From NCBI GenBank assembly GCA_023420935.1, contig JAEZUR010000089.1, positions 1 through 42,876 on the forward strand: DNA of 42,876 nucleotides, in the 5' to 3' direction. A model generated the notes under the pieces. The model was not told the DNA's origin, ran no database searches, and worked only from the letters and a program-made list of their open reading frames with translations. The translations under genes and the position numbers were made by a program. This document shows, one piece after another, positions 1-9,090 of this stretch; position 1 is the first letter of the stretch, and each line of letters opens with the position of its first letter. This DNA comes from Bacillota bacterium (GTDB lineage Bacteria; Bacillota; Clostridia; Lachnospirales; Lachnospiraceae).

Positions 1-665
1 ATGTAAGACCTTTAAAAATGAGAACATTTATTGTAATCTTTTTTATATGCATGGCAGCTGTGTATTTGTTTAATATAGTTGGTTTGGGAATTAATGCTGG
101 CATAGCTTTTGTAAAAGGAAAGGAAGTTATGAATCCAATCAATGAAGTGATTAATAGTTCCTCTACTTTATTTACAATGATGTTTGCCGGAATTCTATCT
201 CCTTTGGTTGAAGAGATTATATTTCGAGGTATATTACTTAGAAAGTTACGTAATCTAGGGGATAAAACAGCAATTGCTGCTACAGCACTGGCATTTGGAC
301 TTTTCCATGGTAATTTTTCGCAGTTTTTCTATGCAGTTGCACTGGGTCTTATTTTTGGCTATGTTGCAGTAAAAACCAATTCAATTCGTTATACCGTATT
401 ACTACATATCATCATTAATATGTTTGGATCAGTAATTATGCCGATTCTTATGGCAAGCGGTAATAATATCGTTATGTCATTTGCTACACTGTTGGTTTTG
501 ACCTTTTTTATTCTGGGGATAATCTTTTTCTTTATCTATCGTAAGAAGATAAGGGTAGAAAACATTGTAGCAGAACCATTAGAGAAACATATCTTTCGTA
601 ATTATGGAGTAAGATGTTATCTGGTGGTATCCATTCTTCTCTTCGCGTTTGTCATAATTTCATAG
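1..665 (+). CDS. CPBP family intramembrane glutamic endopeptidase (N-terminally truncated by window edge)
   Basis: The reading frame is open from base 3 to the stop at 663-665. The first ATG is at 18, but nothing in the 17 bases before it resembles a ribosome binding site, and family members are usually near 290 residues, so the true start lies upstream of the window. Counting from ATG 18, the three CPBP (CAAX protease and bacteriocin-processing) motifs are present: EExxxR at 65-70, FxxxH ending at H97 and HxxxN at 130-134. They lie within several hydrophobic membrane segments, and a last membrane helix ends the protein. The family comprises membrane proteases related to eukaryotic Rce1. The bacterial substrates are mostly unknown, and nothing here identifies one. 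A terminator follows at once, so the gene is the end of its own transcription unit. Confidence 0.85.
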   Translation, partial: VRPLKMRTFIVIFFICMAAVYLFNIVGLGINAGIAFVKGKEVMNPINEVINSSSTLFTMMFAGILSPLVEEIIFRGILLRKLRNLGDKTAIAATALAFGLFHGNFSQFFYAVALGLIFGYVAVKTNSIRYTVLLHIIINMFGSVIMPILMASGNNIVMSFATLLVLTFFILGIIFFFIYRKKIRVENIVAEPLEKHIFRNYGVRCYLVVSILLFAFVIIS

Positions 666-672
666 GTTACCT

Positions 673-718
673 ACACCCTGTTTAGTATCATGATATTAGT
701 GATAGACAGGGTGTTTCT
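673..718 (+). terminator. Rho-independent terminator after the CPBP protease gene
   Basis: A perfect 9-bp inverted repeat (ACACCCTGT at 673-681, ACAGGGTGT at 706-714) can be extended inward by three pairs including one G-U. It is followed by a short T-rich tract (TTTCTT). The loop itself contains the small palindrome TATCATGATA. Confidence 0.75.
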
Positions 719-746
719 TGTGAATGGAGCCAAGATGTGTTAAAAT
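718..746 (+). promoter_or_regulatory. Sigma-A type promoter of the cyclase-family gene
   Basis: A -35 TTGTGA (718-723) and a -10 TAAAAT (741-746) are separated by 17 bp. They sit directly after the preceding terminator and 27 bp before the start codon at 774. The -35 matches the consensus at 4 of 6 positions and the -10 at 5 of 6. Confidence 0.6.
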
Positions 747-773
747 AATGGTATTACGGTTAGGAGAGTGACT

Positions 774-1358
774 ATGAAAATTTTCGATATTTCACAAGAG
801 GTATTCCGTGGACAAGTTTATCCTGGGGACTTAGTACCAAGCTATGAAGTGGTATCTGATATAAGACAAGGTGACCATTATAATTTGTCCAATATCACCA
901 TGTGTGTACATAATGGAACTCATATGGATGCACCTTCACATTATATTCCAGACGGGAAAACGATAGATAAGATTGACTTAACAAAATGTATTGGTCAAGT
1001 AGAAGTGGTTGAAGCCCATGGCGAGATTTCAGCAGATGATATAAAAGAATTATTGGAGAAAGACAAGAATGAAATCATAAGTAGAGTGTTATTTAAAGGA
1101 AAATGCTATGTAAGTTTAGAGGCAGCAAGAGAAATCAACAAGAATCAAATGGTATTAGTCGGTGTAGAAGCGCAATCAATTGAGATGGATGATTCGCTTA
1201 GTCTTGTTCATAAGGAATTGCTATCTAATGAAGTAATCTTATTAGAAGGGATCCATTTGGGCAATGTACCAACAGGGAGATACACGTTATATGCAACACC
1301 CTTAAAACTAGGTGGTTTGGAAGGATCCCCATGTCGAGCTGTTATAATAGCAGAGTAG
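774..1358 (+). CDS. Cyclase family protein (kynurenine formamidase-like metal-dependent hydrolase)
   Basis: This 194-residue protein carries the family signature HxGTHxDxPxH (H46, H50, D52, H56), which binds the divalent metal in bacterial kynurenine formamidase and related amide hydrolases. The C-terminal LLEGIHLG stretch supplies the conserved Glu/His region. I start it at ATG 774, because TAGGAG at 761-766 is 7 bases upstream; a GTG at 768 in frame is too close to that site. It has its own promoter and appears monocistronic. The 140 bases after its stop hold the promoter of the next operon. No tryptophan-degradation gene is nearby, so the substrate cannot be assigned; 'cyclase' is only the historical family name. 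Confidence 0.85.
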   Translation: MKIFDISQEVFRGQVYPGDLVPSYEVVSDIRQGDHYNLSNITMCVHNGTHMDAPSHYIPDGKTIDKIDLTKCIGQVEVVEAHGEISADDIKELLEKDKNEIISRVLFKGKCYVSLEAAREINKNQMVLVGVEAQSIEMDDSLSLVHKELLSNEVILLEGIHLGNVPTGRYTLYATPLKLGGLEGSPCRAVIIAE

Positions 1359-1390
1359 CGAATGGACAAAATGACGAGGGTATGGAATGT

Positions 1391-1419
1391 TTGACACTAT
1401 TATTATCTTGGATTATAAT
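1391..1419 (+). promoter_or_regulatory. Consensus sigma-A promoter of the dapF operon
   Basis: A perfect -35 TTGACA (1391-1396) and a perfect -10 TATAAT (1414-1419) lie exactly 17 bp apart. Transcription would start near 1426, giving a leader of about 70 bases before dapF. This is the strongest promoter I can see in the window and heads a run of about 17 co-directional genes. Confidence 0.85.
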
Positions 1420-1498
1420 GAATTGGTTATGAATATCTTTACTATAGAAGATAATGATTTAATAAGATAAATTCAAAAATAGAAAGGAGCTGCACGAT

Positions 1499-2332
1499 AT
1501 GAAATTTACGAAAATGCATGGATGCGGCAATGATTATGTTTATGTAAATTGCTTGGAGGAAAAGGTAGATAATCCTGTTCAAGTGGCAAAGATAGTAAGT
1601 GACAGACATTTCGGTATTGGTTCCGATGGTCTTATTTTAATAAAATCTTCTGACAAAGCGGATTTTCGTATGGAAATGTATAATGCAGACGGTTCTGAAG
1701 GTAAAATGTGTGGTAATGGTGTACGTTGTATAGCCAAATATGTATATGATTTTGGATTAACTAATAAAACTACCATATCACTTGAAACAAAAGGTGGAAT
1801 GAAATTTCTGAATTTAGAAGTGGAACAAGGAAAGGTTAAAATGGTTACCGTAGATATGGGTGAACCAATTACTAAACCAGCTTTAATTCCAGTTGCATTG
1901 GAACAGGATATGATAGTATCTACCCCGATTGAAGTGGATGGGGAAGAATATAAGATTACATGTGTTTCCATGGGAAATCCTCATGCTGTTGTTTTTGTAC
2001 CAGAAACCAAAACCATAGAAATTGAAAAAATTGGACCAAAATTTGAACATCATTCTTTATTTCCAGAACGAATTAATACAGAATTCGTACAGGTAATTGA
2101 TCGCAGAACGATTAATATGCGTGTTTGGGAACGTGGATCTGGTGAAACATTAGCATGCGGGACTGGTGCAACAGCAAGTGTTTATGCATGTATTCTAAAT
2201 GGATTAACAGATGATGAAGTGGTTGTACATTTACTTGGAGGGGATTTAAAGATTAAATATGATAGAGAGTTAAATACATTGTTTATGACAGGACCTGCTA
2301 CTCGAGTATTTGACGGTGAGATAGAACTATAA
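1499..2332 (+). CDS. dapF: Diaminopimelate epimerase
   Basis: DapF converts LL-diaminopimelate to the meso form, the last step before lysine and the source of mDAP for peptidoglycan. The 277-residue length is normal. The two catalytic cysteines of this cofactor-independent racemase are visible in their motifs: C71 in MCGNG and C220 in LACGTGA. The N-terminal HGCGNDY motif is also present. The start at ATG 1499 is preceded by AAGGAGC at 1484-1490. It is the first gene after a consensus promoter and lies just before murE, whose product uses meso-DAP, so substrate supply and use are coupled in one transcript. Confidence 0.97.
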   Translation: MKFTKMHGCGNDYVYVNCLEEKVDNPVQVAKIVSDRHFGIGSDGLILIKSSDKADFRMEMYNADGSEGKMCGNGVRCIAKYVYDFGLTNKTTISLETKGGMKFLNLEVEQGKVKMVTVDMGEPITKPALIPVALEQDMIVSTPIEVDGEEYKITCVSMGNPHAVVFVPETKTIEIEKIGPKFEHHSLFPERINTEFVQVIDRRTINMRVWERGSGETLACGTGATASVYACILNGLTDDEVVVHLLGGDLKIKYDRELNTLFMTGPATRVFDGEIEL

Positions 2333-2371
2333 TGAAATGTGCTGTAAACCAGCAGAATGGAGCAGTTTAAA

Positions 2372-3838
2372 ATGACTTTAAATAATTTAATAGAGAGACT
2401 AAAATATAAATGTGTCCAGGGAACAGTTGATATTCCAGTATCTGAACTTATCTATGATTCCAGAAAGGCATGTAAAGATGGGGTATTTGTTTGCATTAGT
2501 GGAGCAGTGCGTGACGGGCATGATTTTGTGGAAGAAGTAATTCAAAATGGCGTAACTGCCCTTATTGTTGAAAAGGAAGTACAGGTACCAAACCATATTA
2601 CTGTTATTCTGGTGGAAGATTCAAGACTTGCCCTTGCCTATATGTCAGCGGCATTCTTTGGTTACCCTGCGGAACAATTAAAAACCATTGGTATCACTGG
2701 AACAAAAGGAAAAACAACAACTACATATATGGTAAAGTCTATTTTAGAAAGCGCTGGGTATAAAACAGGATTGATTGGAACTATAGAAACAATCATTGGA
2801 GATCGTGTAATTCCTGCGAATAATACAACCCCTGAGTCATATATTGTGCAACAAACATTCCGTGAAATGGTGGAAGCAGGTTGTCAGGCAGTTGTTATGG
2901 AAGTATCTTCTCAAGGCCTTATGTTGCATCGAGTAGCAGGATTTACATTTGATATTGGTATATTTACCAACCTTGAGCCGGATCATATTGGACCAAATGA
3001 GCATAAAGATATGGATGATTACATCCATTGTAAAGGCTTGTTATTTAAACAATGTAAGCAAGGAATTTTAAATGCGGATGATTCACACTTGGAGCAAGTT
3101 CTTAATGGGCATACCTGTCAAGTTGAAACCTTTGGGTTTAGTAAAGATGCAGATCTTAGAGCTGAAAATATGGAGTTGCTTCAAAAGCCAGGCTATTTAG
3201 GTGTGAAATTCCATGTACTAGGCAAAATGAATATGGAAGTAGAAGTGGATATTCCAGGTCGATTCAGTGTATATAATTCACTAACTGCTATTGCAATCTG
3301 CAGACATTTTAATGTGGAAGAGAAAGTTATAAAGAAAGCTTTAGATACCGTAAAAGTCAAAGGAAGAGTTGAATTAATACCAGTTTCAAAGGATTATACT
3401 TTGATGATTGATTATGCTCATAATGCTATGAGTTTAGAGAGCTTATTAACTACATTAAAAGAATATCATCCAGCCAGGTTAGTATGTCTATTTGGATGTG
3501 GTGGTAATCGTTCCAGAGCACGAAGATTTGAGATGGGTGAAGTGTCTTCAAATTTAGCTGATCTTACTGTGGTAACTTCAGATAATCCAAGAAATGAGGA
3601 GCCACAAGCTATATTAGATGATATTTTAACTGGTGTGAAAAAAGGCCCTGGTGAATATGTTGCAATCATTGATCGTAAGGAAGCAATACGCTATTGTATG
3701 GAACATGCTAAAGTAGGGGACGTGATTGTACTTGCTGGAAAAGGACACGAAGATTATCAAGAAATCCAGGGTAAGAAATATAAGATGGATGAGAGGGATT
3801 TAATTCAAGAAATCCTAGAAGAAAGTAAAATGGCATAA
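2372..3838 (+). CDS. murE: UDP-N-acetylmuramoyl-L-alanyl-D-glutamate--2,6-diaminopimelate ligase
   Basis: MurE is the cytoplasmic ATP-dependent ligase that adds the third stem-peptide residue to UDP-MurNAc-L-Ala-D-Glu. In this 488-residue protein the ATP-binding loop GTKGKTTT is at about 110-117. The specificity motif DNPR is at 404-407; in this family it marks enzymes that use meso-DAP rather than L-lysine, consistent with dapF upstream. I start it at ATG 2372, because GGAG at 2359-2362 is well spaced from it. An in-frame ATG at 2357 overlaps that site and has no site of its own. In B. subtilis murE lies in the dcw cluster; here it is about 18 kb away from the local dcw cluster. Confidence 0.96.
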   Translation: MTLNNLIERLKYKCVQGTVDIPVSELIYDSRKACKDGVFVCISGAVRDGHDFVEEVIQNGVTALIVEKEVQVPNHITVILVEDSRLALAYMSAAFFGYPAEQLKTIGITGTKGKTTTTYMVKSILESAGYKTGLIGTIETIIGDRVIPANNTTPESYIVQQTFREMVEAGCQAVVMEVSSQGLMLHRVAGFTFDIGIFTNLEPDHIGPNEHKDMDDYIHCKGLLFKQCKQGILNADDSHLEQVLNGHTCQVETFGFSKDADLRAENMELLQKPGYLGVKFHVLGKMNMEVEVDIPGRFSVYNSLTAIAICRHFNVEEKVIKKALDTVKVKGRVELIPVSKDYTLMIDYAHNAMSLESLLTTLKEYHPARLVCLFGCGGNRSRARRFEMGEVSSNLADLTVVTSDNPRNEEPQAILDDILTGVKKGPGEYVAIIDRKEAIRYCMEHAKVGDVIVLAGKGHEDYQEIQGKKYKMDERDLIQEILEESKMA

Positions 3839-3850
3839 CAGGAGATCGAA

Positions 3851-5299
3851 ATGGAACCAATTAAAGTAAAAGAAATTGTGGAAGCGGTTAATGGTAGTTT
3901 ATTACAAGGCGATGAGAACAGAGAGATTACATTTGTAACTACCAATTCCAAAGAAGTGAAGGAAGGTACTTTATTTGTACCGATCATTGGAGAAAGAGTA
4001 GATGGACATAATTATATAGCATCTGCGTTTGAACTTGGAGGAGTAGCCGTTTTTGCTTCTAGACATGAGACGAATGATTTAGATTCTGAACACGTATATA
4101 TTCAGGTTGAGAACACCCTTCTGGCTTTACAGAAGCTTGGTGCTTATTATCGTAATAAATTTACCATCCCTGTGATAGGAATTACTGGTAGTGTTGGTAA
4201 GACAACAACCAAAGAAATGATTTCTGCAGCTTTGGAGACGAAGAAACAAGTCTTAAAAACTGCTGGTAATATGAATAGCCAGGTGGGGCTTCCCCTTATG
4301 ATGCTAAGGTTAGAAGCACAACATGATATAGCAGTCATTGAGATGGGGATGAGCGAACCAGGAGAGATGAGTCGACTTGCTAAGATAGCTAGACCTGATA
4401 CTGCAGTAGTAACTAATATTGGTGTATCTCATATTGGCCAGTTAGGTTCTCAAGAAAATATTAGAAGCGAAAAATTAAATATAATCAATGAATTTCCTTT
4501 ACAGAATGGCAGACTATATTTAAATGGAGATGATATATTACTTTGTGAACTTAGGAAAGACAAAAGGAATCAGATATCACTATCGCAGGAAACAAAAGAA
4601 AAGTTAGAAGAGTGCCAGTTATTTTATTTTGGAATAAATGATACATGTGAATATTATGCAGAGGATATTAAAGTAGTGGGAGATGAAACTCACTTTACTT
4701 ATCACTCACCATCTGGAATGGAAGAAATCATTCTCTCAGTACTAGGACTTCATAATGTGGGAAATGCAATGGTAGCATTGGCTATAGCAGAACAGTACGG
4801 TATTACACCAGCAAGTGCAAAAGAAGGTCTTAGAAATTATAAGCCAATAGCAATGCGTGGACAAATATTTGAAAGTAATGGACTAAAAATAATTGATGAT
4901 AGTTATAATGCTAGTCCGGATTCTATGAAAAGTGGCGTACAGGTGTTACTACAGATGGAACAAGTGAAACGAAGAATCGCTGTTTTGGCTGATGTATTAG
5001 AATTAGGAGAACTATCCTATCAATGCCATTATGATGTGGGGCGTTATATTGCATTTGCCGGGTTGGATGGAAAAGTGATTGATGAAGTTGTAACAATTGG
5101 AGAAGAATCCAAAGCAATCACCAAAGCAATTGAACAAGAGAATAAGCAAATTGTCGCACATTCCTTTTGTTCAAACGAGGAAGCAATCGCTTACCTAAGT
5201 GAGAAGGTATCATCTGGAGATGCTATCTTGGTAAAAGGCTCAAGAGGTATGCATACAGAGGAAATTGTAGCAGCACTAAAGAACCATAACAATGTTTGA
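3851..5299 (+). CDS. murF: UDP-N-acetylmuramoyl-tripeptide--D-alanyl-D-alanine ligase
   Basis: MurF adds the D-Ala-D-Ala dipeptide and so finishes UDP-MurNAc-pentapeptide in the cytoplasm. The protein has 482 residues. The Mur-ligase ATP loop GSVGKTT is at 113-119, followed by the conserved NMNSQVG-like stretch and, in the last third, the DSYNASPDSM motif typical of MurF. The start at ATG 3851 has GGAG at 3840-3843. Only 12 bases separate it from murE, so the two ligases acting in succession are translated from the same message. Confidence 0.96.
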   Translation: MEPIKVKEIVEAVNGSLLQGDENREITFVTTNSKEVKEGTLFVPIIGERVDGHNYIASAFELGGVAVFASRHETNDLDSEHVYIQVENTLLALQKLGAYYRNKFTIPVIGITGSVGKTTTKEMISAALETKKQVLKTAGNMNSQVGLPLMMLRLEAQHDIAVIEMGMSEPGEMSRLAKIARPDTAVVTNIGVSHIGQLGSQENIRSEKLNIINEFPLQNGRLYLNGDDILLCELRKDKRNQISLSQETKEKLEECQLFYFGINDTCEYYAEDIKVVGDETHFTYHSPSGMEEIILSVLGLHNVGNAMVALAIAEQYGITPASAKEGLRNYKPIAMRGQIFESNGLKIIDDSYNASPDSMKSGVQVLLQMEQVKRRIAVLADVLELGELSYQCHYDVGRYIAFAGLDGKVIDEVVTIGEESKAITKAIEQENKQIVAHSFCSNEEAIAYLSEKVSSGDAILVKGSRGMHTEEIVAALKNHNNV

Positions 5300-5325
5300 G
5301 ATTAAAGAGTAAGGTGGTGCAGTAA

Positions 5326-7572
5326 ATGATATATGCAGATATCATAGTAGATATTTCTCATGAAAATTTGGATAAAACATATCAATATGCTGTGCCATCA
5401 GAATTGGAAGAAAAGGCTTTAATCGGTGCATTGGTATCCATTCCATTTGGTAGAGGAAATCGGTTGATAAAAGGGTATATTGTTGGTTTGTCCGACAACC
5501 CGAAGATAGATATCAGTTTTATCAAGCCAATTGCAGAAGTGGTGGAACGTGGTTTAATTATTGAATCACACTTAATTAGCTTGGCCTATTGGATAAAAGA
5601 GAATTATGGCGCTACTATGAATGATGCTCTTAAAACAGTAATACCAATTAAAAAATCAATAAAAAACAAAGAAAAAAAATATATAGCACTACTTCTTCCA
5701 ACTGAAGAGGTAAAAGAAAAACTTCTTGAAATGCAACGAAAACATTATGTTGCTAAGATAAGATTACTAGAAGAATTACTCGTGAAAGAAACAATAGAAT
5801 ATGATTATGCAGTTGGGCAATTAAAGATTTCGAGCGCTACGATCAAATCATTAGAACAGACCGGATTTATTAAGATAACAACAGAACGAATCTATCGTAA
5901 TCCAGTGAAACGGATGGAAGTTGTGGAAACTGGATTTAAACTAAATGAAGACCAACAAAGAATCGTTGATACGATTACCAAGGAATACCAAGAAGGATTC
6001 CGCCAGACCTATCTGATTCATGGAATCACTGGTAGTGGAAAAACTGAAGTTTACATGGAGATCATAGCCAATGTTATTCAACAAGGAAAGCAAGTTATTA
6101 TGTTGATTCCTGAGATTGCGCTTACCTATCAGACGGTGAATCGGTTTTATCAAAGGTTTGGAAACCGAATCTCTATATTAAATTCTAGAATGTCAGCAGG
6201 CGAACGTTATGATCAGTATATAAGAGCAAAAAATGGGGAAATAGACGTTATGATAGGACCAAGGTCCGCTCTATTTACCCCATTTCATAATTTGGGTCTA
6301 ATTTTAATTGATGAGGAACATGAAGGTAGTTATAAAAGTGAAACGATGCCAAAGTATCATGCAAGAGAAGTTGCCATTGAACGTGCGTCTCTCTTAAATG
6401 CCAGCGTAATTTTAGGATCTGCAACACCGTCTGTTGAGGCATACAAAAAGGCTATGGACGGAGAATACCGATTATTTAAATTAGAAAATCGTGCTGGAAA
6501 AGGAACTCTACCAAAGATTTGGGTGGTAGATTTAAGGGAAGAATTAAAGAATAAGAATAAATCCATCTTTAGTCAGAAATTAAAAGAGTTGATTCAGGAA
6601 CGGTTAGCTAAGAAGCAGCAGATAATGTTGTTTATCAATCGAAGAGGCTATGCAGGCTTTGTTTCTTGCAGAAGTTGTGGGCATGTGTTAAAATGCTACC
6701 ATTGTGATGTATCACTTACAGCTCACACCAGTTATGGGAAAACAGAACGTCTTGTATGTCATTATTGCGGTTATCAGGAACCAATGCCAAAGGTTTGCCC
6801 AAGTTGTGGCTCCCCTTATATTGCAGCATTTGGGACTGGAACACAGAAAGTGGAAGACTTGGTTAAGAAAGAGTTTCCTCACGCTAGAGTCTTACGTATG
6901 GATACGGATACAACATCGGGGAAAGAAGGTCATGAAAAAATATTAGCTGCCTTTGCTAATCAGGAGGCAGATATTTTAGTTGGTACTCAGATGATCGTAA
7001 AGGGACATGATTTTCCAAAAGTAACATTAGTTGGAGTGATTGCAGCAGATTTATCATTGTATGCAGGGGATTACCGAGCAGCAGAAAAAACCTACCAGCT
7101 TTTAGTACAAGCATCTGGTCGAGCAGGACGAGGTGAAGATGCAGGTGAGGTTGTCATTCAAACCTATAATCCAAGTCATTATAGTATTACCACAGCGGCC
7201 GAGAATGATTATGAGCAATTTTATCAACAGGAGATATCCTATCGTCATATGCTTGGGTATCCGCCTATTTCCAATATATTAGCAATTCTAATCGCCTCGA
7301 AAGAAGAGGAAAAAGGTGAATTTGCCAGCCGTCTGTTAAATGATGCAATCATGGCAGAATCACAAAAGATGGATGAGCTTAAAATAATTGGACCAAGTAA
7401 AGCAACATTAAGTAAGGTAAACGATATTTATCGCAGAGTTCTTTATGTAAAATGTGAAGAATATGCTGTGTTAAAAAATATAAAGAATTATTTGGAGGGA
7501 TATATTCGTTTCTCTGAATATTTTAAAGGTTGTAGTATACAGTTCGATTTTAACCCAATGAATAGTTATTAA
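5326..7572 (+). CDS. priA: Primosomal protein N' (replication restart helicase PriA)
   Basis: PriA is a 3'-5' DNA helicase that recognises collapsed forks and reloads the replicative helicase. This 748-residue protein has the N-terminal DNA-binding domain, then a superfamily 2 helicase core with Walker A GITGSGKT at 233-240 and the DEEH box at 329-332. An inserted zinc-binding region carries eight cysteines (C448, C451, C457, C460, C478, C481, C491, C494). The C-terminal helicase motif with QASGRAGRG is intact. The start at ATG 5326 follows an AAGGTGG site. The order priA-def-fmt is common in Firmicutes. Confidence 0.97.
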   Translation: MIYADIIVDISHENLDKTYQYAVPSELEEKALIGALVSIPFGRGNRLIKGYIVGLSDNPKIDISFIKPIAEVVERGLIIESHLISLAYWIKENYGATMNDALKTVIPIKKSIKNKEKKYIALLLPTEEVKEKLLEMQRKHYVAKIRLLEELLVKETIEYDYAVGQLKISSATIKSLEQTGFIKITTERIYRNPVKRMEVVETGFKLNEDQQRIVDTITKEYQEGFRQTYLIHGITGSGKTEVYMEIIANVIQQGKQVIMLIPEIALTYQTVNRFYQRFGNRISILNSRMSAGERYDQYIRAKNGEIDVMIGPRSALFTPFHNLGLILIDEEHEGSYKSETMPKYHAREVAIERASLLNASVILGSATPSVEAYKKAMDGEYRLFKLENRAGKGTLPKIWVVDLREELKNKNKSIFSQKLKELIQERLAKKQQIMLFINRRGYAGFVSCRSCGHVLKCYHCDVSLTAHTSYGKTERLVCHYCGYQEPMPKVCPSCGSPYIAAFGTGTQKVEDLVKKEFPHARVLRMDTDTTSGKEGHEKILAAFANQEADILVGTQMIVKGHDFPKVTLVGVIAADLSLYAGDYRAAEKTYQLLVQASGRAGRGEDAGEVVIQTYNPSHYSITTAAENDYEQFYQQEISYRHMLGYPPISNILAILIASKEEEKGEFASRLLNDAIMAESQKMDELKIIGPSKATLSKVNDIYRRVLYVKCEEYAVLKNIKNYLEGYIRFSEYFKGCSIQFDFNPMNSY

Positions 7573-7602
7573 CACTATTTATTAAGAAGAAAGGATGTAA
7601 AA

Positions 7603-8100
7603 ATGGCAATTAGAAATATTAGAACAATTGGTGATAGTATTCTTACCAAAAGAGCAAAAGAAGTAACAGAAATAAATGATAAAATTAAAGTAATCATTGA
7701 AGATATGTTAGATACTATGTATGAGGCAGAAGGAGTAGGTCTTGCTGCACCACAAGTAGGTATATTAAAGAGAATTGTAGTAATTGATGTATCGCCAGAA
7801 GGAGATAGCCCAATTATATTAATAAATCCAGAGTTAGTGAATGTAGAGGGCGAACAAACTGGACCAGAAGGATGCTTAAGCGTCCCTGGAAAAACTGGGA
7901 TTGTTACAAGACCAAACTATGCGAAGGTAAAAGCGTATAATGAAAATATGGAAGAAATAACAGTGGAAGGTACGGAGTTATTAGCTAGAGCATTATGTCA
8001 TGAGATCGATCATTTAGATGGATGTTTATATGTTGATAAAGTGGAAGGCGAATTATTTAGTAACGAAGAATTTGAAGAATTAGATGAAATAGAAGAATAA
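7603..8100 (+). CDS. def: Peptide deformylase
   Basis: The enzyme removes the N-terminal formyl group from nascent proteins at the ribosome exit. All three metal-site motifs are visible in the 165-residue protein: GVGLAAPQ at 44-51, EGCLS with C91, and HEIDH at 133-137; the Cys and two His bind the metal and the Glu is catalytic. The C-terminus is acidic. The start at ATG 7603 has AAAGGA upstream. It lies directly before fmt, which adds the formyl group that Def removes. A 6-bp inverted repeat (8116-8121 with 8131-8136) lies between the two genes but has no T tract. Confidence 0.97.
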   Translation: MAIRNIRTIGDSILTKRAKEVTEINDKIKVIIEDMLDTMYEAEGVGLAAPQVGILKRIVVIDVSPEGDSPIILINPELVNVEGEQTGPEGCLSVPGKTGIVTRPNYAKVKAYNENMEEITVEGTELLARALCHEIDHLDGCLYVDKVEGELFSNEEFEELDEIEE

Positions 8101-8150
8101 AAGAAAATGTCAATACACTACTGTTAAATTGTAGTGAGAGGAGTGATTTT

Positions 8151-9080
8151 ATGAAAGTAATCTTTATGGGTACACCAGATTTTTCTGTTCCTACTCTTGA
8201 GAAAATAATAGAAGATGGTCATGAAGTAATAGCAGTAATCACACAGCCAGATAAACCAAAGGGTCGAGGCAAAGAGATGCAAGCGCCTCCAGTAAAGGAA
8301 ATAGCATTAGCACATGGAATACCAGTATATCAACCAAAGCGAGTGAAGGAAGAGACTTTTGTAGAGGTTTTAAAAGAATTAAATCCTGATGTGATTGTTG
8401 TGATTGCATTTGGACAGATTCTATCCAAAGCGATTTTGGACTTACCCCAATACGGATGTATTAATGTTCATGCATCTCTATTACCAAAATTTCGTGGCTC
8501 AGCGCCGATACAATGGTCTATTATTGAAGGAGAAAAGGAAACAGGTATTACAACAATGTTTATGGATCCAGGAATTGATACCGGTGATATGCTATTGAAA
8601 GCTGTAATTCCGATTGAAGAGGATGAAACAGGTGGAAGCCTACACGATAAACTCTCCTGTTTAGGTGGGAATCTGCTATCAGATACCCTACATGCACTGG
8701 AGAATGGTACGATTGTAAGAGAAAAACAGGATGATTCAAAGTCTAACTATGCTAAAATGTTAACCAAAGAATTGGGGCATATTGATTTTAATAAGCCAGC
8801 AATTGAGATAGAACGATTAATTCGTGGATTGAATCCATGGCCAAGTGCATATACTTCTTTGGATGGGAAAACTCTTAAAATTTGGCGGGCTTCTGTAATT
8901 GATACAGTTGCGAATGGAGCAAATGGTGAAATTCTAGAGGTATTGAAGGATGAAATTCATGTGAAAACAGGAAATGGAATCTTAGCAATCAAAGAATTGC
9001 AGCTGGAAGGAAAGAAAAGAATGACAGTAGATGCGTTTTTAAGAGGATATCAGGTAACTAAAGGAACCATTTTAGGTTAG
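8151..9080 (+). CDS. fmt: Methionyl-tRNA formyltransferase
   Basis: Fmt formylates initiator Met-tRNA using 10-formyltetrahydrofolate. The 309-residue length is typical. The N-terminal formyltransferase domain shows the active-site residues N105, H107 and D143 in INVHASLLPKFRG and DPGIDTGDM. The C-terminal tRNA-binding domain follows after about residue 205. The start at ATG 8151 has GAGAGGAG at a good distance. It forms the formylation/deformylation pair with def. Confidence 0.97.
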   Translation: MKVIFMGTPDFSVPTLEKIIEDGHEVIAVITQPDKPKGRGKEMQAPPVKEIALAHGIPVYQPKRVKEETFVEVLKELNPDVIVVIAFGQILSKAILDLPQYGCINVHASLLPKFRGSAPIQWSIIEGEKETGITTMFMDPGIDTGDMLLKAVIPIEEDETGGSLHDKLSCLGGNLLSDTLHALENGTIVREKQDDSKSNYAKMLTKELGHIDFNKPAIEIERLIRGLNPWPSAYTSLDGKTLKIWRASVIDTVANGANGEILEVLKDEIHVKTGNGILAIKELQLEGKKRMTVDAFLRGYQVTKGTILG

Positions 9081-9090
9081 GAGTGATATT

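Noticed and set aside
1387..1470. 27-codon open frame with GAGGG before it, upstream of dapF
   Set aside because: It overlaps the consensus promoter, so an mRNA starting near 1426 would not contain its start codon; no recognisable family.
1358..1498. Riboswitch (lysine type) controlling dapF
   Set aside because: The leader after the promoter is only about 70 bases, and I see no room for the large lysine aptamer nor a terminator hairpin.
1579..1971. 130-codon open frame on the minus strand inside dapF
   Set aside because: It lies wholly opposite an undoubted gene, has no family features, and reads as a by-product of codon use.
8116..8136. Inverted repeat CACTAC...GTAGTG between def and fmt as a terminator
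   Set aside because: The stem has only 6 bp and is followed by a ribosome binding site, not a T run; at most a minor processing site.
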